A DNA stretch of 64,000 nt, taken from NCBI RefSeq assembly GCF_030247195.1, contig NC_080671.1, positions 213,218,701 through 213,282,700 of the forward strand. Direction: 5' to 3'. Source of the DNA: Topomyia yanbarensis (taxonomy: Eukaryota > Arthropoda > Insecta > Diptera > Culicidae). Made by a program: the position numbers and the translations under genes. The notes under the pieces are model-generated. The model worked only from the letters and a program-made list of their open reading frames with translations. It searched no databases and was not told where the DNA came from. Positions 1 to 14,696 of this stretch are shown one piece after another. Positions within the stretch are counted from its first letter, which is position 1, and the number at the start of each line of letters is the position of its first letter.

Positions 1-1095
1 GTACTATTTGCGAACTTCAATGGAATACTAGCAATATGGGTATCAAAATTCTTGGAATTGCATCAGTAGGCTGTATCTCGTGGTTTTGGAACCATTTGGT
101 AAATTGACCCCGGAACGGACATTCCGGAGCAGGTTCCCGTGGGGCCGTGAGTGGCCATTCCATTCCAATTCCATTTTTCAAATTGCCATAGGGTCCCGTA
201 ACAATAAAAAACAGATTTTTGAGACAATTTGAAAGGTTTTGATACTCATATTGCTAGGACATTATTAAAATTTACAAATCATATCTTAGTACTGGAACAT
301 TACTCCGGAAAATCCGGATTACCAAAAACTAGATCCATTATTCCGGTTCTATTGTACAGAATCAAAAAGTGGACGAGTTTCTGAATCTAAAACAACTACA
401 AGTGTCCAAATCGGTTAAAGGAAGCCATAGTTATGAGCATTTCAATTTGTGGGTACCCGGGTACCCTCGTTGGCCTGTTAAAGGTGTTTTTTTGTTGGAC
501 ACATAACTGTTAAATAGGTATCATCATCTTTGTTTTGTTCCTAAGAAGCAGCACAAGTAAATTTATTAACTGGAAAATGTAAAATGCTCACGTTTCAGCG
601 AAGCGAAAAGTCCTTATTCATCCTACCATTTGAGCTAATGCGTTGAACAGAGATAGCAGATGCTGCTCTAACTAATGTGTTCAAATTGGTGGGATGAACA
701 GAGGAGCTAAGATGAATTAAGGAGCAGTTACCCTATCTTCTATTATGGTGTTATTGAGTTTGACGAATAGGATTGATTTTAAATTTTCCGAGTTTAGTTT
801 TGTCTGATATTTAGTTAGTATTTTCCCAATGCCACCGAATCCTCGCTCAATTGAAACCTGTGTAAAGAAGTGCTCAAGGCCGTTTGACACAGTAAAGTTA
901 AGTCGAGGTGCTCCAGCCTCTTGGATTCCCACCACATGATGATATCGGTATTCCACGAAGCACTGATCTACACCACAAAAATTATACTTTATATCCCCAT
1001 CCTACGCAGCAGACAAAATTCCATTAAAACAAGAGAGGGAAATAATCACTCTCGCGCTCCACACTCTCAGCATTTTGGAAGAGGGATTCCAACTA
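1..1095. other. No gene recognised; repeat-like DNA
   Basis: I see no supported coding region here. Around 590-715 there is a weak resemblance to the interior of the element at 2958-3280: both hold a stretch like GCGTTGAACAGAGATAGCA next to a TTTGA-containing arm. This may be a decayed relative, but no clean termini are visible. Confidence 0.4.
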
Positions 1096-1320
1096 GAGAT
1101 GGTCGGGTTCGGGTTTTTGGACCCGAAACCCGGACCGACCCGAACCCGACGGGTTTCGGGTCGGGTTCGGGTTCTGTAAATTAAAGCTTCTCGGGTTCGG
1201 GTCGGGTTCCGGGTGCTCAAATTTGAAATTCTCGGGTTCGGGTCGGGTCGGGTTTTTGAAATTTTGAACTTTCGGGCTCGGGTCGGGTGCGGGTTATCGG
1301 GGTCGGGTCGGGTTCGGGTT
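1096..1320. repeat. TCGGG/TTCGGG low-complexity repeat
   Basis: An irregular array of GGGTTCGGGTCGGG-type pentamers and hexamers, interrupted by short AT-rich pieces such as TTTGAAATT. Open frames over it (Arg-Pro-Asp rich on one strand, Gly-Ser-Gly on the other) are by-products of the repeat and are not genes. Confidence 0.85.
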
Positions 1321-2957
1321 TTGAACAAAACAACCCAACCATTTCATGACAGTCTTTTTTGTAGTAATAAATAAATAAATAAATAAATTAGGTAGTCTTA
1401 TTCTAAAATCAATCGTAAAGTAACCTGTTTAAAAATATTCGCGTTTTGACTATTTAATTCTGTAATATTTCATTTTGTATAGAGTAAGTCTTTAAAATAC
1501 GTCAAAATTCCCTTTTTCTTCATACTGCTATAACTCCGGTAGTTTCAAATCGATTTCGACCATTTATAAGATCTTGTAAAGACTTTTAAATTTCCTTTTG
1601 AACATTTTTTTCAAAAACCGCTCAAAAAGCGTATTTATTCCGATGCTTTTTTGAAAACCAAACGCCAATACAAACGTTCAAAATACAGCAATATGCAGTA
1701 ACGGAGATGAAACAGGAAGGCGTCGAAGGAACAGGTAGAGCCGGTGCATTATACGTGTATATAAGTAAGTATGTTCCAGAGCCTGGACTGCAGAAGATAA
1801 CAAATCGAATGATGCGTTTTGCATACTATATACAAATCATATTCATGAATGTGTTTTGCCTCTTTAATCCGCAAAAGCAAAAATTACGATACCAATCCAA
1901 GCGCATTTTCTAGTTACTTTGGTATAGTGCTTTGTTATATCAAATAACCAGGCATTGTAATTCTCTCTCACTCACGCGAAAAGAAGCTTATCCGATGTCC
2001 AACTTTTCCGAGATAAGATAAGTCGCAAAATTCTCCGTCTCCACAAATAGCATGAGAATGATTTTCCGGATAAAATTTATTTGACTTTTTCCTTCTCACC
2101 GGAGAAGGTGATAAAATTTTAATTTCGTGGAAATCAATAAAAACTTAAAAAATACACTTAATTACAAAGAAAAGCGGCAAAGAAAAATGATAGACTTGTT
2201 TTTTCGTGTTTTGGAATAACGGCAGGAAAGCAGCGAGCGAAGAAAAGATACCGTGAAAAACTCATTCACTCATTCTCCGGATGTTTTATTTATCCGGAGA
2301 AATAACACGTTGTATTTATCCGGAGAAGTTGTGTGTGTGCCAATAACTTTTCGTGTGAAAATGTGAGTTTTATTGTCGCAGTAGCAAACTATTTGGGCGC
2401 ATTTACTCATATGAGCGATAAATGCAATGCCTGCAAATAACAGATACTATTATTCGGCAGAGCTGGAACTTATACAATTTTACACAAGTTTCTCGCTTTC
2501 TATGTATCGATATTTTGCTTTGAAAAAGAGATAAAATAATTTATTTTAATTATGTACACATGACAAAACACTAACGCAAACGGGTTTGTGTGGTACATTT
2601 GTACCCCAAACAAACTTTAAGCGAGCACTGTTAAGTTGGTCAAATGAAACAAATAGGTTGTACCTGCTTTAACGGAAGTTTAATAATCAAATTGGTTTAT
2701 GATAAAGATTGCTTGCAATTTAAATAAACTATAACGGAAAATTAAGGAATTGGTGGTACTTTGGTGTCATTATGGAGGCTCAAATTTAAAAAGGGCACAT
2801 TATTTTTTTTAAAGCGGATAGTTTAGGCCAAATTTATTTTCTAGAGACTGTCTTTGTTCCATCAGACCTAAACCTAGCTTCACTTCCGCCAGGTTCCGTT
2901 GTTCATGACACTCATTTGGTGATGGTATAATAGCATCACTATCAAATCAGTGGTACA
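1321..2957. other. Non-coding; AATA microsatellite and TTATCCGGAGAA motifs
   Basis: A short (AATA)n lies near 1366-1388. Between about 2060 and 2335 the motif TCCGGATAAA / TTATCCGGAGAA recurs in both orientations, which suggests ends of a small foldback sequence. I cannot place its boundaries. No supported gene. Confidence 0.4.
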
Positions 2958-3280
2958 TAGGGTGATGAGCCTATTTGCGCTATGTTTCTATTATCACCCT
3001 ACCCATTTGAAGCCGTTGGTTAGAGCAGTGTCTGCCATCTTTGTTCAACGCATTGAGTCAAATGGTAGCGCAACAATAGGGGCACTCAATTCGAGTTTTC
3101 ATTGTGCTCAAACACGAGAATTTTACTGTTTTCAACGCATTTGTGTTATTATAATGGTTCTTAACAACGAAGCAAAGCGGTTGATGTCAATTTTTCCGCA
3201 TTCCATTGATTGTAAGGCAAGAAATTACCGAATTAGTGAGGCACCTTGCTTAGTATGGTGAAAATAGGCTCATCACCCTA
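2958..3280. mobile_element. TIR element, TAGGGTGATGAGCC family (copy 1)
   Basis: The ends are near-perfect inverted repeats of about 19 bp: TAGGGTGATGAGCCTATTT at the left and its complement ending CTCATCACCCTA at the right, with TA at both outer edges. This is consistent with a non-autonomous element that duplicates TA. It has no transposase; the open frame across it is not conserved in the relative at 32837-33105. Confidence 0.75.
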
Positions 3281-3802
3281 TATGAAACAAGCACTTTCTG
3301 TCTGTTCCCGGGCTGAGTTGTTTGCATGATCCGGATTCCTTCATGAAAATACATGAATTTCCACGAACTTAAGGAATTGATCGCAAAAATTTTGTGTGTT
3401 CTGTTGAAGCAATTAACGGATTTTTAAAAGTTTGGAGTCGTTCCGAGAGCTCCATTGGAGAAGTCGAAGCATCTTTACTGGCGCGCTTACCGTATAATCT
3501 GAAGCATAAAATAACTTAGATACCCCATCATAGATCGTCCTAACGCTAATGATGGGATACAGGTTTGACCCTACCAACCAGTAACGTGGGTGACGTCATG
3601 TAAACTGTCGAATACGAATTGCCAATTGCCATAGCTTAATTTAATGCATGTAATAAACTATACGAAACTGCCTTGCAGGAATGGTTTCTGATAAAAAATT
3701 TTGGTTAAGGACGACGGACAAGGTTGTTGGAAACTGTGAACAAGCTTTCTGTTTCCCCATGAGTTAGCCACCGATTTAACTTAATTTCCGGTTAAGATAT
3801 CG
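3281..3802. other. No feature recognised
   Basis: Unique-looking AT-rich sequence without supported genes or clear repeats. Confidence 0.4.
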
Positions 3803-4143
<341 letters not shown>

Positions 4144-4210
4144 TAAAAAATTGCCACGTTTAATTCAAATGATTTTACATTTGAATCGTTTTATCATGCA
4201 TCACTAACAA

Positions 4211-4717
4211 TTGGGTCATTAAGCTATATATAGTTTTCCGTTCCATTCGATAAATTTTAGGTCCAATATACATAATATAACATTATTTCAAAAAAAAATC
4301 GTTGTAATATGTAAAAACGATTTTTTTGTTTTTTTTTTAAATAAATCTTATGTAAACTTGGCAACCATATATACAAAAACTGCGGTTGTTTACATCTAGC
4401 CTATCAGGACAACACCCAAAATAAAAAAAAAACTATATGCAATGGATGGTGTTTAGGTCAATTAAAAATAACCCTGCGGGAAAACCGAGAAAACATGCCT
4501 TAATTTTTTCTGACAGGGCATCATTTGTCGTGAAATTCGATATGTCAAATCCTTCCTATAGTGTCAAATCCAGACTGTCAACATATTTCTTTATTTTAAA
4601 TTTTAATATTATTTTCACGTTTCCTGAGTTGGAAAAAAACATTGTTGCAATCACGAAAATCAGCTTTATCGATGTAAGTAGTAAAAAACGACTTTTTTTT
4701 CTCATTTAATGACCCAA
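4211..4717. mobile_element. TIR element TTGGGTCATTAA, copy 1 of a tandem pair
   Basis: It starts TTGGGTCATTAAGCTATATA and ends TTTAATGACCCAA, so the termini are inverted. It abuts copy 2 with no spacer, which makes the palindrome AATGACCCAATTGGGTCATT at the junction. The interior is AT-rich and the short open frame in it has no recognised domain. Confidence 0.7.
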
Positions 4718-5935
4718 TTGGGTCATTAAGCTATATATAGTTTTCCGTACCATTCGCTAAATTTTAGGTCCAATATACATAATACAACATTATTTCAAAA
4801 AAATTCGTTGTAATACTTAAAAACCATTTTTTTTTTAAATAAATCTTATGTAAACTTGGCAACCAAACATAGGAAAACTGCGGTTGTTTACATCTGGCCT
4901 ATCAAGACAACACCCAAAATGAAAAAAAACTATATGCATTGTACACACTAAAAAAACTTTACCCATTTTATGTATTCAAATTGCCCATTTCGGAAGTTAT
5001 TCAAGCTGTCAAAAAATGGGTATTTTTTTGTTTCTAACAATGAGTACTTTTTTATCCATTTCACAACTTTTCGATGAGGTAATGTCAATGGGTATATTGA
5101 TCTTAACAATGGGTGAAAACTCCTTAAGAATTATTTCAAGCAAGTTAACCTGCTAACTAAGGATCGTAGCGGAACCTACAAATTATCGGCCTGCATCGGA
5201 GTCCATGGTGGAAACGGAACATTTTGGCAATGCTCCGAAAACAACGGCTGTTTAGACTACTGAGGATGTTGCAAATATGCACTAGTTCGGCATTTTTAGA
5301 ACAGCCAAAAGATCCAGCCATTAAAAATATATCCAGTTGGCGGTTTTATTTTGTTAAGGAGTTTTTGAATAGGATCTCTATCTAGATTCCTATACTTTTG
5401 TAAGGAGACAATAATGTGAATGAGTTATTCTATGTTTTTTTTTAAATTCAGAAACAATTCTATTGACAGTATTTTTAATTCTGGCGCAATTTTCATAAAT
5501 GGGTATTTTTTACGCATTTTGTTGTAACAAGTCTGCGAAAAATAATGGGAAAACTATACCCAGGTTGACGTACAAGGTCTGTACTCATTTATGGGTACAA
5601 ACTCTTTACACATTTAATGGGTTATTCCACTTTTATTGTAAATGCGTAGTTTTCTACGCATGAATGGGTACTTTATTTTATCAGTGTATGGTGTTTATGT
5701 CAAATAAAAATAACCCTGCGGGAAAACCTAGAAAACATGCATTTTTCTGACAGGGCATCATTTGTCGTGAAATTCGATATGTCAAATACTTCTGATAGTG
5801 TCAAATCTGTCTGTCAACATATTTCTTTATTTTGAATTTTAATATTATTTTCACGTTTCCTGAGTTGGAAAAAAATATTGTTGCAATAACGAAAATTAGC
5901 TTTATCGATGTATGTAAAAAAAGAAGTGATTTAGC
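4718..5935. mobile_element. TIR element TTGGGTCATTAA, copy 2, interrupted
   Basis: A direct repeat of the 4211-4717 unit, split by the insertion at 4942-5688. Sequence on both sides (GGTCCAATATACATAAT before; AAATAACCCTGCGGGAAAAC after) matches copy 1 in order. The distal terminus AATGACCCAA is not found, so the right end, near 5935, is decayed or truncated. Confidence 0.7.
4942..5688. mobile_element. TA-flanked TIR element inside copy 2
   Basis: The left end is TACACACTAAAAAAACTTTA; the right end, read inverted, is TACACTGATAAAATAAAGTA. Both arms continue with ACCCATT. Uninterrupted copy 1 shows the pre-insertion site, so this is a true insertion with a TA duplication. The terminal CACT/CACTG and TA target suggest Tc1/mariner-like mobilisation, by inference. 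No transposase is present. Confidence 0.75.
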
Positions 5936-6687
<752 letters not shown>

Positions 6688-7050
6688 GCTTGGTTCATGG
6701 TTAAGAACGTCTCGAGAGGTGATTGACTATCATATTTGGAGAAAAGAAATCGTTCTACACATACCACCAAATCTCAACCATTACAAAGTTATTGAACTTT
6801 TTGTGTTAAAAACTCATTTGTCTTAAAATACTTCTAACTCAAAAAGTATACCTTGTATTTCAAATATTTCAGGTCCATTGGGAAGGTGAGAAAATTTTTC
6901 ATTGAGTGATGCCCTCACATGTTTCAGCGAATGAGTTTAAGTAACCTTTTCAAAGCAATTTATTGAAAATTGAATAATTTTAATCGATTTTTCGTTCATT
7001 TCGTGAAAATCCTAATAACTAACCTCATCATTTTAATAATTCAGATTGTT

Positions 7051-7963
7051 AGTCTTGAAGAGCTGCATAATTCGTTCTTTGACATGCTACACTTACCTTT
7101 TCTTATTTTCATGAGTTTGGGTTACTTAACTTGGATATTTTTATCTCATTTTCACTAATACCAGCTCTAATTGAAAAAGTATGGCACTTATTGTACTTTT
7201 TTTCTTTTCATTCGAAAGCCAGGAAAATTTTACATAGAAAAATGTATTAATACCTTTCAGTTAAGTGAATTTAGTATTCTTTTAGAAGTAAATTAGTTTA
7301 AAGTTAGTGCTATTATTAGCATTTTCGTTAATTTTCTTAAAATAGTAAATAATAAATATAACCATTATTATCATGCAAATAATGCATCTCATCAAGTTCT
7401 ACAGTTCTTTCTCTTACTCCATTCAATTATCTCTTTTGGTTTCGATGCAAAATCTTTTTTATTACATTGTTTCATATGCTGCAAAAATAACGATTTCGAA
7501 CCCACTACATTTGTGGCGAGGTCATGCTGTGTTAGCTATTAAATAGCAGCAAAATGAAAAGAGATATAGACAATGTGTAAAATAAAAAGTTATGGAGAAC
7601 ATCAAGGGGCATCAAATGAACAATAGTAACGATAAATTTTGTTGATTATTAATTAGAATAATTACAAAACTCCAAAAAACGCAAATTTTGAGTTATTTCG
7701 TTAGTAAAAAATCATTTAGTACCCTTAACTAAAAGATATTTGTACATACACTGATAGGACATTTTCTCAGCTTTCCAACGAAACCTTGTAAATAACGACA
7801 TAAAGCATATTTTTTTAGATTAGAGTCTTTTAAGCACTTGCGAGTCGGTTATAGGAAAAGTATAGTAATGAAATTACAAAAAAAATAGAAGAGATAGGAA
7901 CATGACGTCCAAGAACAAATTATGAATCGTCCAAAAACCTAACTTTTGGATTATGGATATTGC
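7051..7963 (+). repeat. Left arm of a ~0.95-kb inverted repeat
   Basis: This matches 10183-11100 in inverse orientation almost throughout (for example CCAGCTCTAATTGAAA, GAGGTCATGCTGTGTTAGC and GGGGCATCAAATGAACAAT). It continues after the THAP-like insertion at about 9183-9212. The arms face each other, so they could fold into a long hairpin around about 2.2 kb. Confidence 0.85.
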
Positions 7964-9182
7964 TATTCTGCTATTTGTTGGTTGCTGCGTTCTCAAATGC
8001 GCACCCCATTTTGACGTTCGTCGTTCGTCCAGTGTCAAGTTTATCAATCCCAGCATGCCTATTTAAAATTCACTCTCGTGTCAAACAATAAAAATATTTT
8101 TTTTATTGATGATTGTGCGTTTGCTATTAGAAGCCTTTTTCGTTGTGATCATCATTTGCGTAGAAGATGGAATATTGCTAAACGGTTTTGAAAAACATAT
8201 AGCGAATCCAAATGTCATCACGTTGTATTGTGGACGGATTTGGATTCAGTTTGTGGAAAGGTCAAAACAGGATTTCCTTTCCTACTGGCCACTTTGCGCG
8301 TGAGAAATTTCGGCAAGCGCGGGGACTCGAAACTCTAAACATGAATCACCGAAATGTGAACAATTACTACATGTGTTGTAATCATTTTCATACAGGTATG
8401 TTTCCCATCGAAAACATCGAAACCTTTCTAGGAAAGTCTGCTGCACCACATGCAATGCGACACCTAGACTGGATCCTTACCCTGCAAATTGTCCAAGATG
8501 ACGATTATGATAAATCTGGTGGTTACCAACATTTATCGTAAATTGATATGAAGTTGTTCCTATTTAATCATCTCAAATTTCGTCTTCGAAAGCATGATTC
8601 CGAGGGCCGAGCTTGCGATGCCGAGGCCCGAGCTTCAGATCGGTCTGCACATGTTTATAAGTATTTATGTGACTTAAAAAGGTCACATCGTTTTCACGGA
8701 GATAACTACCCTGAGTTATGTTTAGAACATAACCTGGAACTAGCCATCGACTTCGGAGTACACCGTGCAATTGCTGGCTGTGTGCAATCGAGAAAAATGC
8801 TGGCGGCTCAACATCGAACAAGCTGGAAGCCTACATTCGATCATGATCATCAATATCGACTGGGCCCGAGGTGTTCGCTCAGTGCTTTGGGCAAAGTTAT
8901 GACAAACGGTTCAGGTTTAAATATCGACACTTACAGCAGTTTTCATATAACCAGAAATACGATTATGAACTAATTGGTCAATGTTTAAATTGATTCGCGA
9001 AGTAGTGAAAAAGGTAATTATAAGCAAACGCACCAACATCCAATCAAAATTGACGCTTATTGTTTGACACAAGAAAAGTTTTAAACAGGGCCTGCTAGGA
9101 TTTATAAAATTGACACTGGACGAACGACTTGTCAAAATGAGGTGCGCATTTGAGAACGCAGCCACCAACAAAAAGCTGAATA
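7964..9182. mobile_element. 1.2-kb TIR element with THAP-like ORF
   Basis: The ends are imperfect inverted repeats of about 85-95 bp, with a core TTTGTTGGTKGCTGCGTTCT, then GCGCACC, CATTTTGAC and GTTCGTCCAGTGTCAA. It splits the left arm of the large inverted repeat: the other arm (around 10175-10190) shows the uninterrupted site. The exact target duplication is unclear; TA or TATA is possible. A THAP-like zinc finger in a TIR element points towards P/Kolobok-like transposases, but this is an inference. Confidence 0.65.
8212..8541 (+). pseudogene. THAP-like zinc-finger remnant
   Basis: The frame opens MSSRCIVDGF, has SFP about 20 residues later and MCCNHFHTGMF near residue 62. This resembles the THAP pattern of an N-terminal Cys, a buried Phe-Pro, and a C-x2-H followed by a Phe. 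THAP fingers bind DNA at the N-terminus of P-element-like and Kolobok transposases. The second zinc cysteine (expected in VDGC-like context) is Phe here, and the family's central Trp is not visible, so the finger is probably non-functional. The frame stops at 110 residues. The next frame (8548-8973) is not recognised and lacks an evident catalytic core. It lies inside the 1.2-kb TIR element. A chance resemblance cannot be excluded. Confidence 0.45.
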
Positions 9183-9305
9183 ATCATACTTCATTAATTC
9201 CAGAAAATTATCAGTAGTGTTCCCAATATGATGAGCATTATACGAATGGTTTGGAAATGGTTCCGAAGATTTCTGGAATGGTATTTATTTATACGGGATC
9301 AGCTT

Positions 9306-9858
9306 GGCACTCCCTCGCAGAAAAGTATGTTTAACAAACGTCCTACGCTGATCCACTTTGTTCGACGTTTTGCTAAATGTAGGGCTAGTTTTTCTGTAGG
9401 GTTTAGACGTCTTACACGCAACGCAAACCACATTGCAGGCATCGCAAAAACATTGCACGCAACGCAAAATACATTATGAATTTCTATTTTGATGGAAATA
9501 AATGCATTTAATTTCGCTGATTTTTAAAAATGCATCACAAGCGATCTGCCCCTAAGGCAGATCACTCTAAGAATGTATAACAAATTTGCATCAAATTAGA
9601 AAAAATGCATTTAATTTCCATTTTTGCATCAACTTTGCACTCCCTCGCAGTAAATTTTGTTTAACAAACGTCCTACGCTGATTCACGTTCTTCGACGTTT
9701 TGTTGAATGCAGGGTTGATTTTTTGTAGGGTCGTCTTACACGCAACGCAAATTACATTGCACGCAACGCAAAATACATTACGAATTTCTATTTTGATGGA
9801 AAGAAATGCATTTAATTTAGCTGATTTTTAAAAATACATCACAAGTGATCTGTCCCTA
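9306..9858 (+). repeat. Two direct repeats of ~220-250 bp
   Basis: Copies at about 9306-9555 and 9636-9858 share GCACTCCCTCGCAG, TTTAACAAACGTCCTACGCT, CACGCAACGCAAA and CTATTTTGATGGAAA. Each holds ACGCAACGCAAA sub-repeats. Between them is a small perfect inverted motif, GATCTGCCCCTAAGGCAGATC. Confidence 0.8.
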
Positions 9859-10150
9859 GGTTAAGAATCTCTCGGGGGTGATAGACTGTCATATTTGGAG
9901 GAAAAAATTGTTCTACACATACCATCAAATCTCAACCGTTACAGAGTTATTGAACTTTTTGTGTAAAAAAAAATTTGTATAAAAATACCTCTAACTTTAA
10001 AAGTATACTTTGTATTTTAAATCCTTTAATTCCATTCGAAAGGTGAGAAAAATTCCTATTGAATGGTGTTCTCATATCTTTTTATTAATTAATTTTAATG
10101 ACCTTTTAGCTGCAAAGTTGTTACAAGTTAGTGTTTTTGAGGAAGTTTTT

Positions 10151-11100
10151 GCTAATTTTCTGGAAATAATGAAGTATGATTATAGCAATATCCATAATAC
10201 AAAAGTTAGGTTTCTGGACGATTCATAATTTGTTCTTGGACGTCATATTCCTATCTCTTCTCATTTCTTTGTAATTTCATTACTATACTTTTCCTGTAAC
10301 CGACTTGCAAGTGCTTAAAAGACTCTAATCTAAAAAAAATATGCTTTATATCGTTATTTACAAGGTTTCATTGGAAAGCTGAGAAAATGTCCTACCAGTG
10401 TATGTACAAATATCTTTTAGTTAAGGGTACTAAATGATTTTTTACTAGCGAAATAACTCAAAATTTGCGTTTTTTGGAGAGTTTTGTAATTATTCTAATT
10501 AGTAATCAACAAAATTTATCGTTACTATTGTTCATTTGATGCCCCTTGATGTTCTCTATAACTTTTTATTTTACACATTGTCTATATCTCTTTTCATTTT
10601 GCTGCTATTTAATAGCTAACACAGCATGACCTCGCCACAAATGTAGTGGGTTCGAAATCGTTATTTTTGCAGCATATGAAACAATGTAATAAAAAAGATT
10701 TTGCATCGAAACCAAAAGAGATAATTGAATGGAGTAAGAGAAAGAACTGTAGAACTTGATGAGATGCATTATTTGCATGATAATAATGGTTATATTTATT
10801 ATTTACTATTTTAAGAAAATTAACGAAAATGCTAATAATAGCACTAACTTTAAACTAATTTACTTCTAAAAGAATACTAAATTTACTTAACTGAAAGGTA
10901 TTAATACATTTTTCTATGTAAAATTCCCCTGGCTTTCGAATAAAAAGAAAAAAAAGTACAATAAGTGCCATACTGTTTCAATTAGAGCTGGTATTAGTGA
11001 AAATGAGATAAAAATATCCAAGTTAAATAACCCAAACTCATGAAAATAAGAAAAGGTAAGTGTAGCATGTCAAATAACGAATTATGCAGCTCTTCAAGAC
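10151..11100 (-). repeat. Right arm of the ~0.95-kb inverted repeat
   Basis: Complement of 7051-7963 plus 9183-9212. It is uninterrupted here, so it supplies the empty site for the THAP-like element. Similarity stops sharply after CTCTTCAAGAC at 11100. Confidence 0.85.
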
Positions 11101-11327
11101 CATACGGAAAACCGATTCATCACAATTTCAACTAAAAAATTAGCTGAGTTTTTGGTTTCGTCTAGTTAATATTTGGGCGAACTAAGTTTTTGTTGAAAAC
11201 AATAATCCAACGCTGTTGGTTTGATGCTGTCAGTTTCAGTTTGGACACGAACGATTCAGCCTAGCACAAAACTTAAAAAGCCTACCCGAGCTAAAGCTTG
11301 AAACGCTTGTCTCAGCTTGTAACGCAC

Positions 11328-11638
11328 CCCAGGTAACCAATAAGCATGCTGAATGCGTCTTAGCGGCTACTTGATAAGCACTTAAGTCGTTTTAAATGCT
11401 ATTTAAAAGTCGCTTTTGGCAAAATATACGGCTACATTACTGCTATGCTATGAAAATGCTTTTTTACTACTGTTGTGCATTCAGAATGCTGCTTACTGGC
11501 AAGAAGTTTTTAAACAGTTTTTCAAATGCTGATTAACAACAGTTATGCATAACGAATGCTAGCATACTGCAAGAAGCATCCGGAATGCAAATTTTACGCT
11601 ACTTTACTGCATACACTAATGCTTGTTGGTTACCTGGG
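11328..11638 (+). mobile_element. 311-bp MITE, CCCAGGTAACC family, copy 1
   Basis: It begins CCCAGGTAACCAATAAGCAT and ends TGTTGGTTACCTGGG. The whole 311 bp reads the same as the complement of 17289-17599, with no difference seen by eye, so the family was recently active. Flanks AC and TT do not give a clean duplication at this copy. Confidence 0.88.
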
Positions 11639-12092
11639 TTGTTTTAGTCCAGACACAATTGCATATGCCGTTACACTATCTTTTCAGCCAAGACACAAAC
11701 GACTGGAATTCAACTAATCTCATGTTGAATAAAACTGTTTCATCGTAAAATACAACATAGGATATTTAAAACATTTTGTTTCACCTGCCGACGGATGAAG
11801 GTACGGAATTAAATTGTTGAAATACTCCGTATGCCAGTAATTCACACGTAAATATAATATAGAGTTATGTTTCTCATAATGTTATCTTTTTATAAACTGC
11901 ACTCTTAAATAAGACGAAATAGCCAAAGGTAATTAAGGATTGTTGGTTATTAATTGATGATTTCAATTTTAGATGAAAGATATAATTTTTATTTCTTTTC
12001 TATTTAATCAGTCAGCACTACAAAAAACTTTTTTTTTTCTCCAAATATGACAGTCAATCACCCCTCGAGAGGTTCTTAACCATGAACCAAAC

Positions 12093-13211
<1,119 letters not shown>

Positions 13212-13555
13212 TCAATGTTTGTATGTATATGAAATATGGACTCCCAAATGGCTTAACCGATTACCGTCAAAATTTCTACATAGTAGGCACCTGTTACGAG
13301 GCGTGTTTGTGTGCTATTGGTTGGGGATTATCTACCCGCTAGATGGCGTTTCGCAACAAATCGTGTTTTACTCCTATTTCGTTGGAAGTCGCAGCAACGC
13401 GCGATGGGTATTTGCTAGTACTTTAATATTAACGAAGTGAAATAAGCGTGCATGCTTACCAGACTTTACGTAATTTTGAGTAGAAACCTACCCAAAATGG
13501 ATTAGAGTGCATCTCCTCACTTTTGGGTAACACGCTATGAACTTAAATTTTGGGT

Positions 13556-13800
13556 AGTGGGATTACCCAAAGTTTGGGTTACGGATAACCCAAGCGTTGG
13601 GTACAGAGCGGATAACCCAAAGTTTGAGTAACAATCGTATAACCCAAAATTTGTGTACAGAGCGGATAACCCAAAATTTGATTATCAAGCAGATAACCCA
13701 AAATTTGAGTATCGAGAGATAACCCAACATTTGAGTACTGAGCAGATAACCCAAAATTTGAGTAACCAGCGGATAACCCAACATTGGGGTACTGAGCAGT
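13556..13800. repeat. Minisatellite, 27-29 bp units
   Basis: About nine degenerate units of the form GATAACCCAAAATTTGAGTA plus a variable AC(T)GAGCAG/CAGAGCG spacer. The minus-strand frame reads a repeated Lys-Phe-Trp-Val-Ile-Arg motif, as expected for a tandem array, and is not a gene. Confidence 0.9.
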
Positions 13801-13990
13801 GTACAGACGTGGCCGACTTCCACGACGGACTACGATGGCTGCCTACCACGACTGACTTTTTTTATGACTGTAAAACCCTTTTATTAGGCCATTCAAAAAT
13901 TACATCACACATTTAAGAGTAAAACGAGAAATTAGGAAGCATGTTGTTACATGTGTACAGACGCGGCCGACTTCCACGACGGACTACTTG
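13801..13990 (+). repeat. 35-bp direct repeat pair
   Basis: ACAGACGYGGCCGACTTCCA, followed by CGACGGACTAC, occurs at about 13801 and again at about 13955. It is preceded both times by GTGT. Function unknown. Confidence 0.8.
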
Positions 13991-14696
13991 CGCCTCGATA
14001 CCACGTGTCATTTTATATTGGAAGAGGCAAAAGTGCAAATAACGTCCTTTCGAGCTCAGTCAATGTGCGGTAAAATCTTATTCTAAATTAAAACTTATAT
14101 ACTAAAATATCACAGAAGTAAATCACAGATATAGGAAAATTATCACAGTTCGATTAGTTTATCACAGAAATATATTAATTTGTTTTTCATGTGTGTATAC
14201 AGATTAAATTCTACAATATGTTACAAGTTAACCTAAAATAAAATGAAATTATAGGAACAGTAAGTGGAATCGGTACTAAAAGCGGCCGATTCAAATACCT
14301 GAACTTGTTACATTATCAAGGTAAAATATGAATTATTAAGACTAAATCTAAACATATATTGATGCCACATATCTGTGCAGATTAACTACCTTTCACACTG
14401 CTGCGATTTATGTTCAGGGTGGTCAGTGAAAATAGATTTTCGATTTCCCGCTTTTCCCGACAATATTTAAATGTTTTACCCGGTCTAGGAAATCGACAGA
14501 ATAAAACATAAATTATTGATATCATGTCTTTATTGTACCTGGCATACATATAAAAATATCAGATATTTAGTTTTTGATTAGTTTCATTTTTTCATCAAGA
14601 ATATTGACTTCCTTTTGAGCGTCTGCAAGAATTTTAACTTTTTTCACCTCCAGTTCACTGATTGATCTGGACGCCACACGTTTCTGCTCAGCTTGC

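Noticed and set aside
1002..1328. Arg/Pro-rich protein over the TCGGG repeat
   Set aside because: The frame is a by-product of the low-complexity repeat.
14415..14426. 8-bp target duplication for the hAT element at 14415-51089
   Set aside because: Left flank TTTATGTT and right flank GAAAGATG do not match, so only the 12-bp inverted ends support the pairing.
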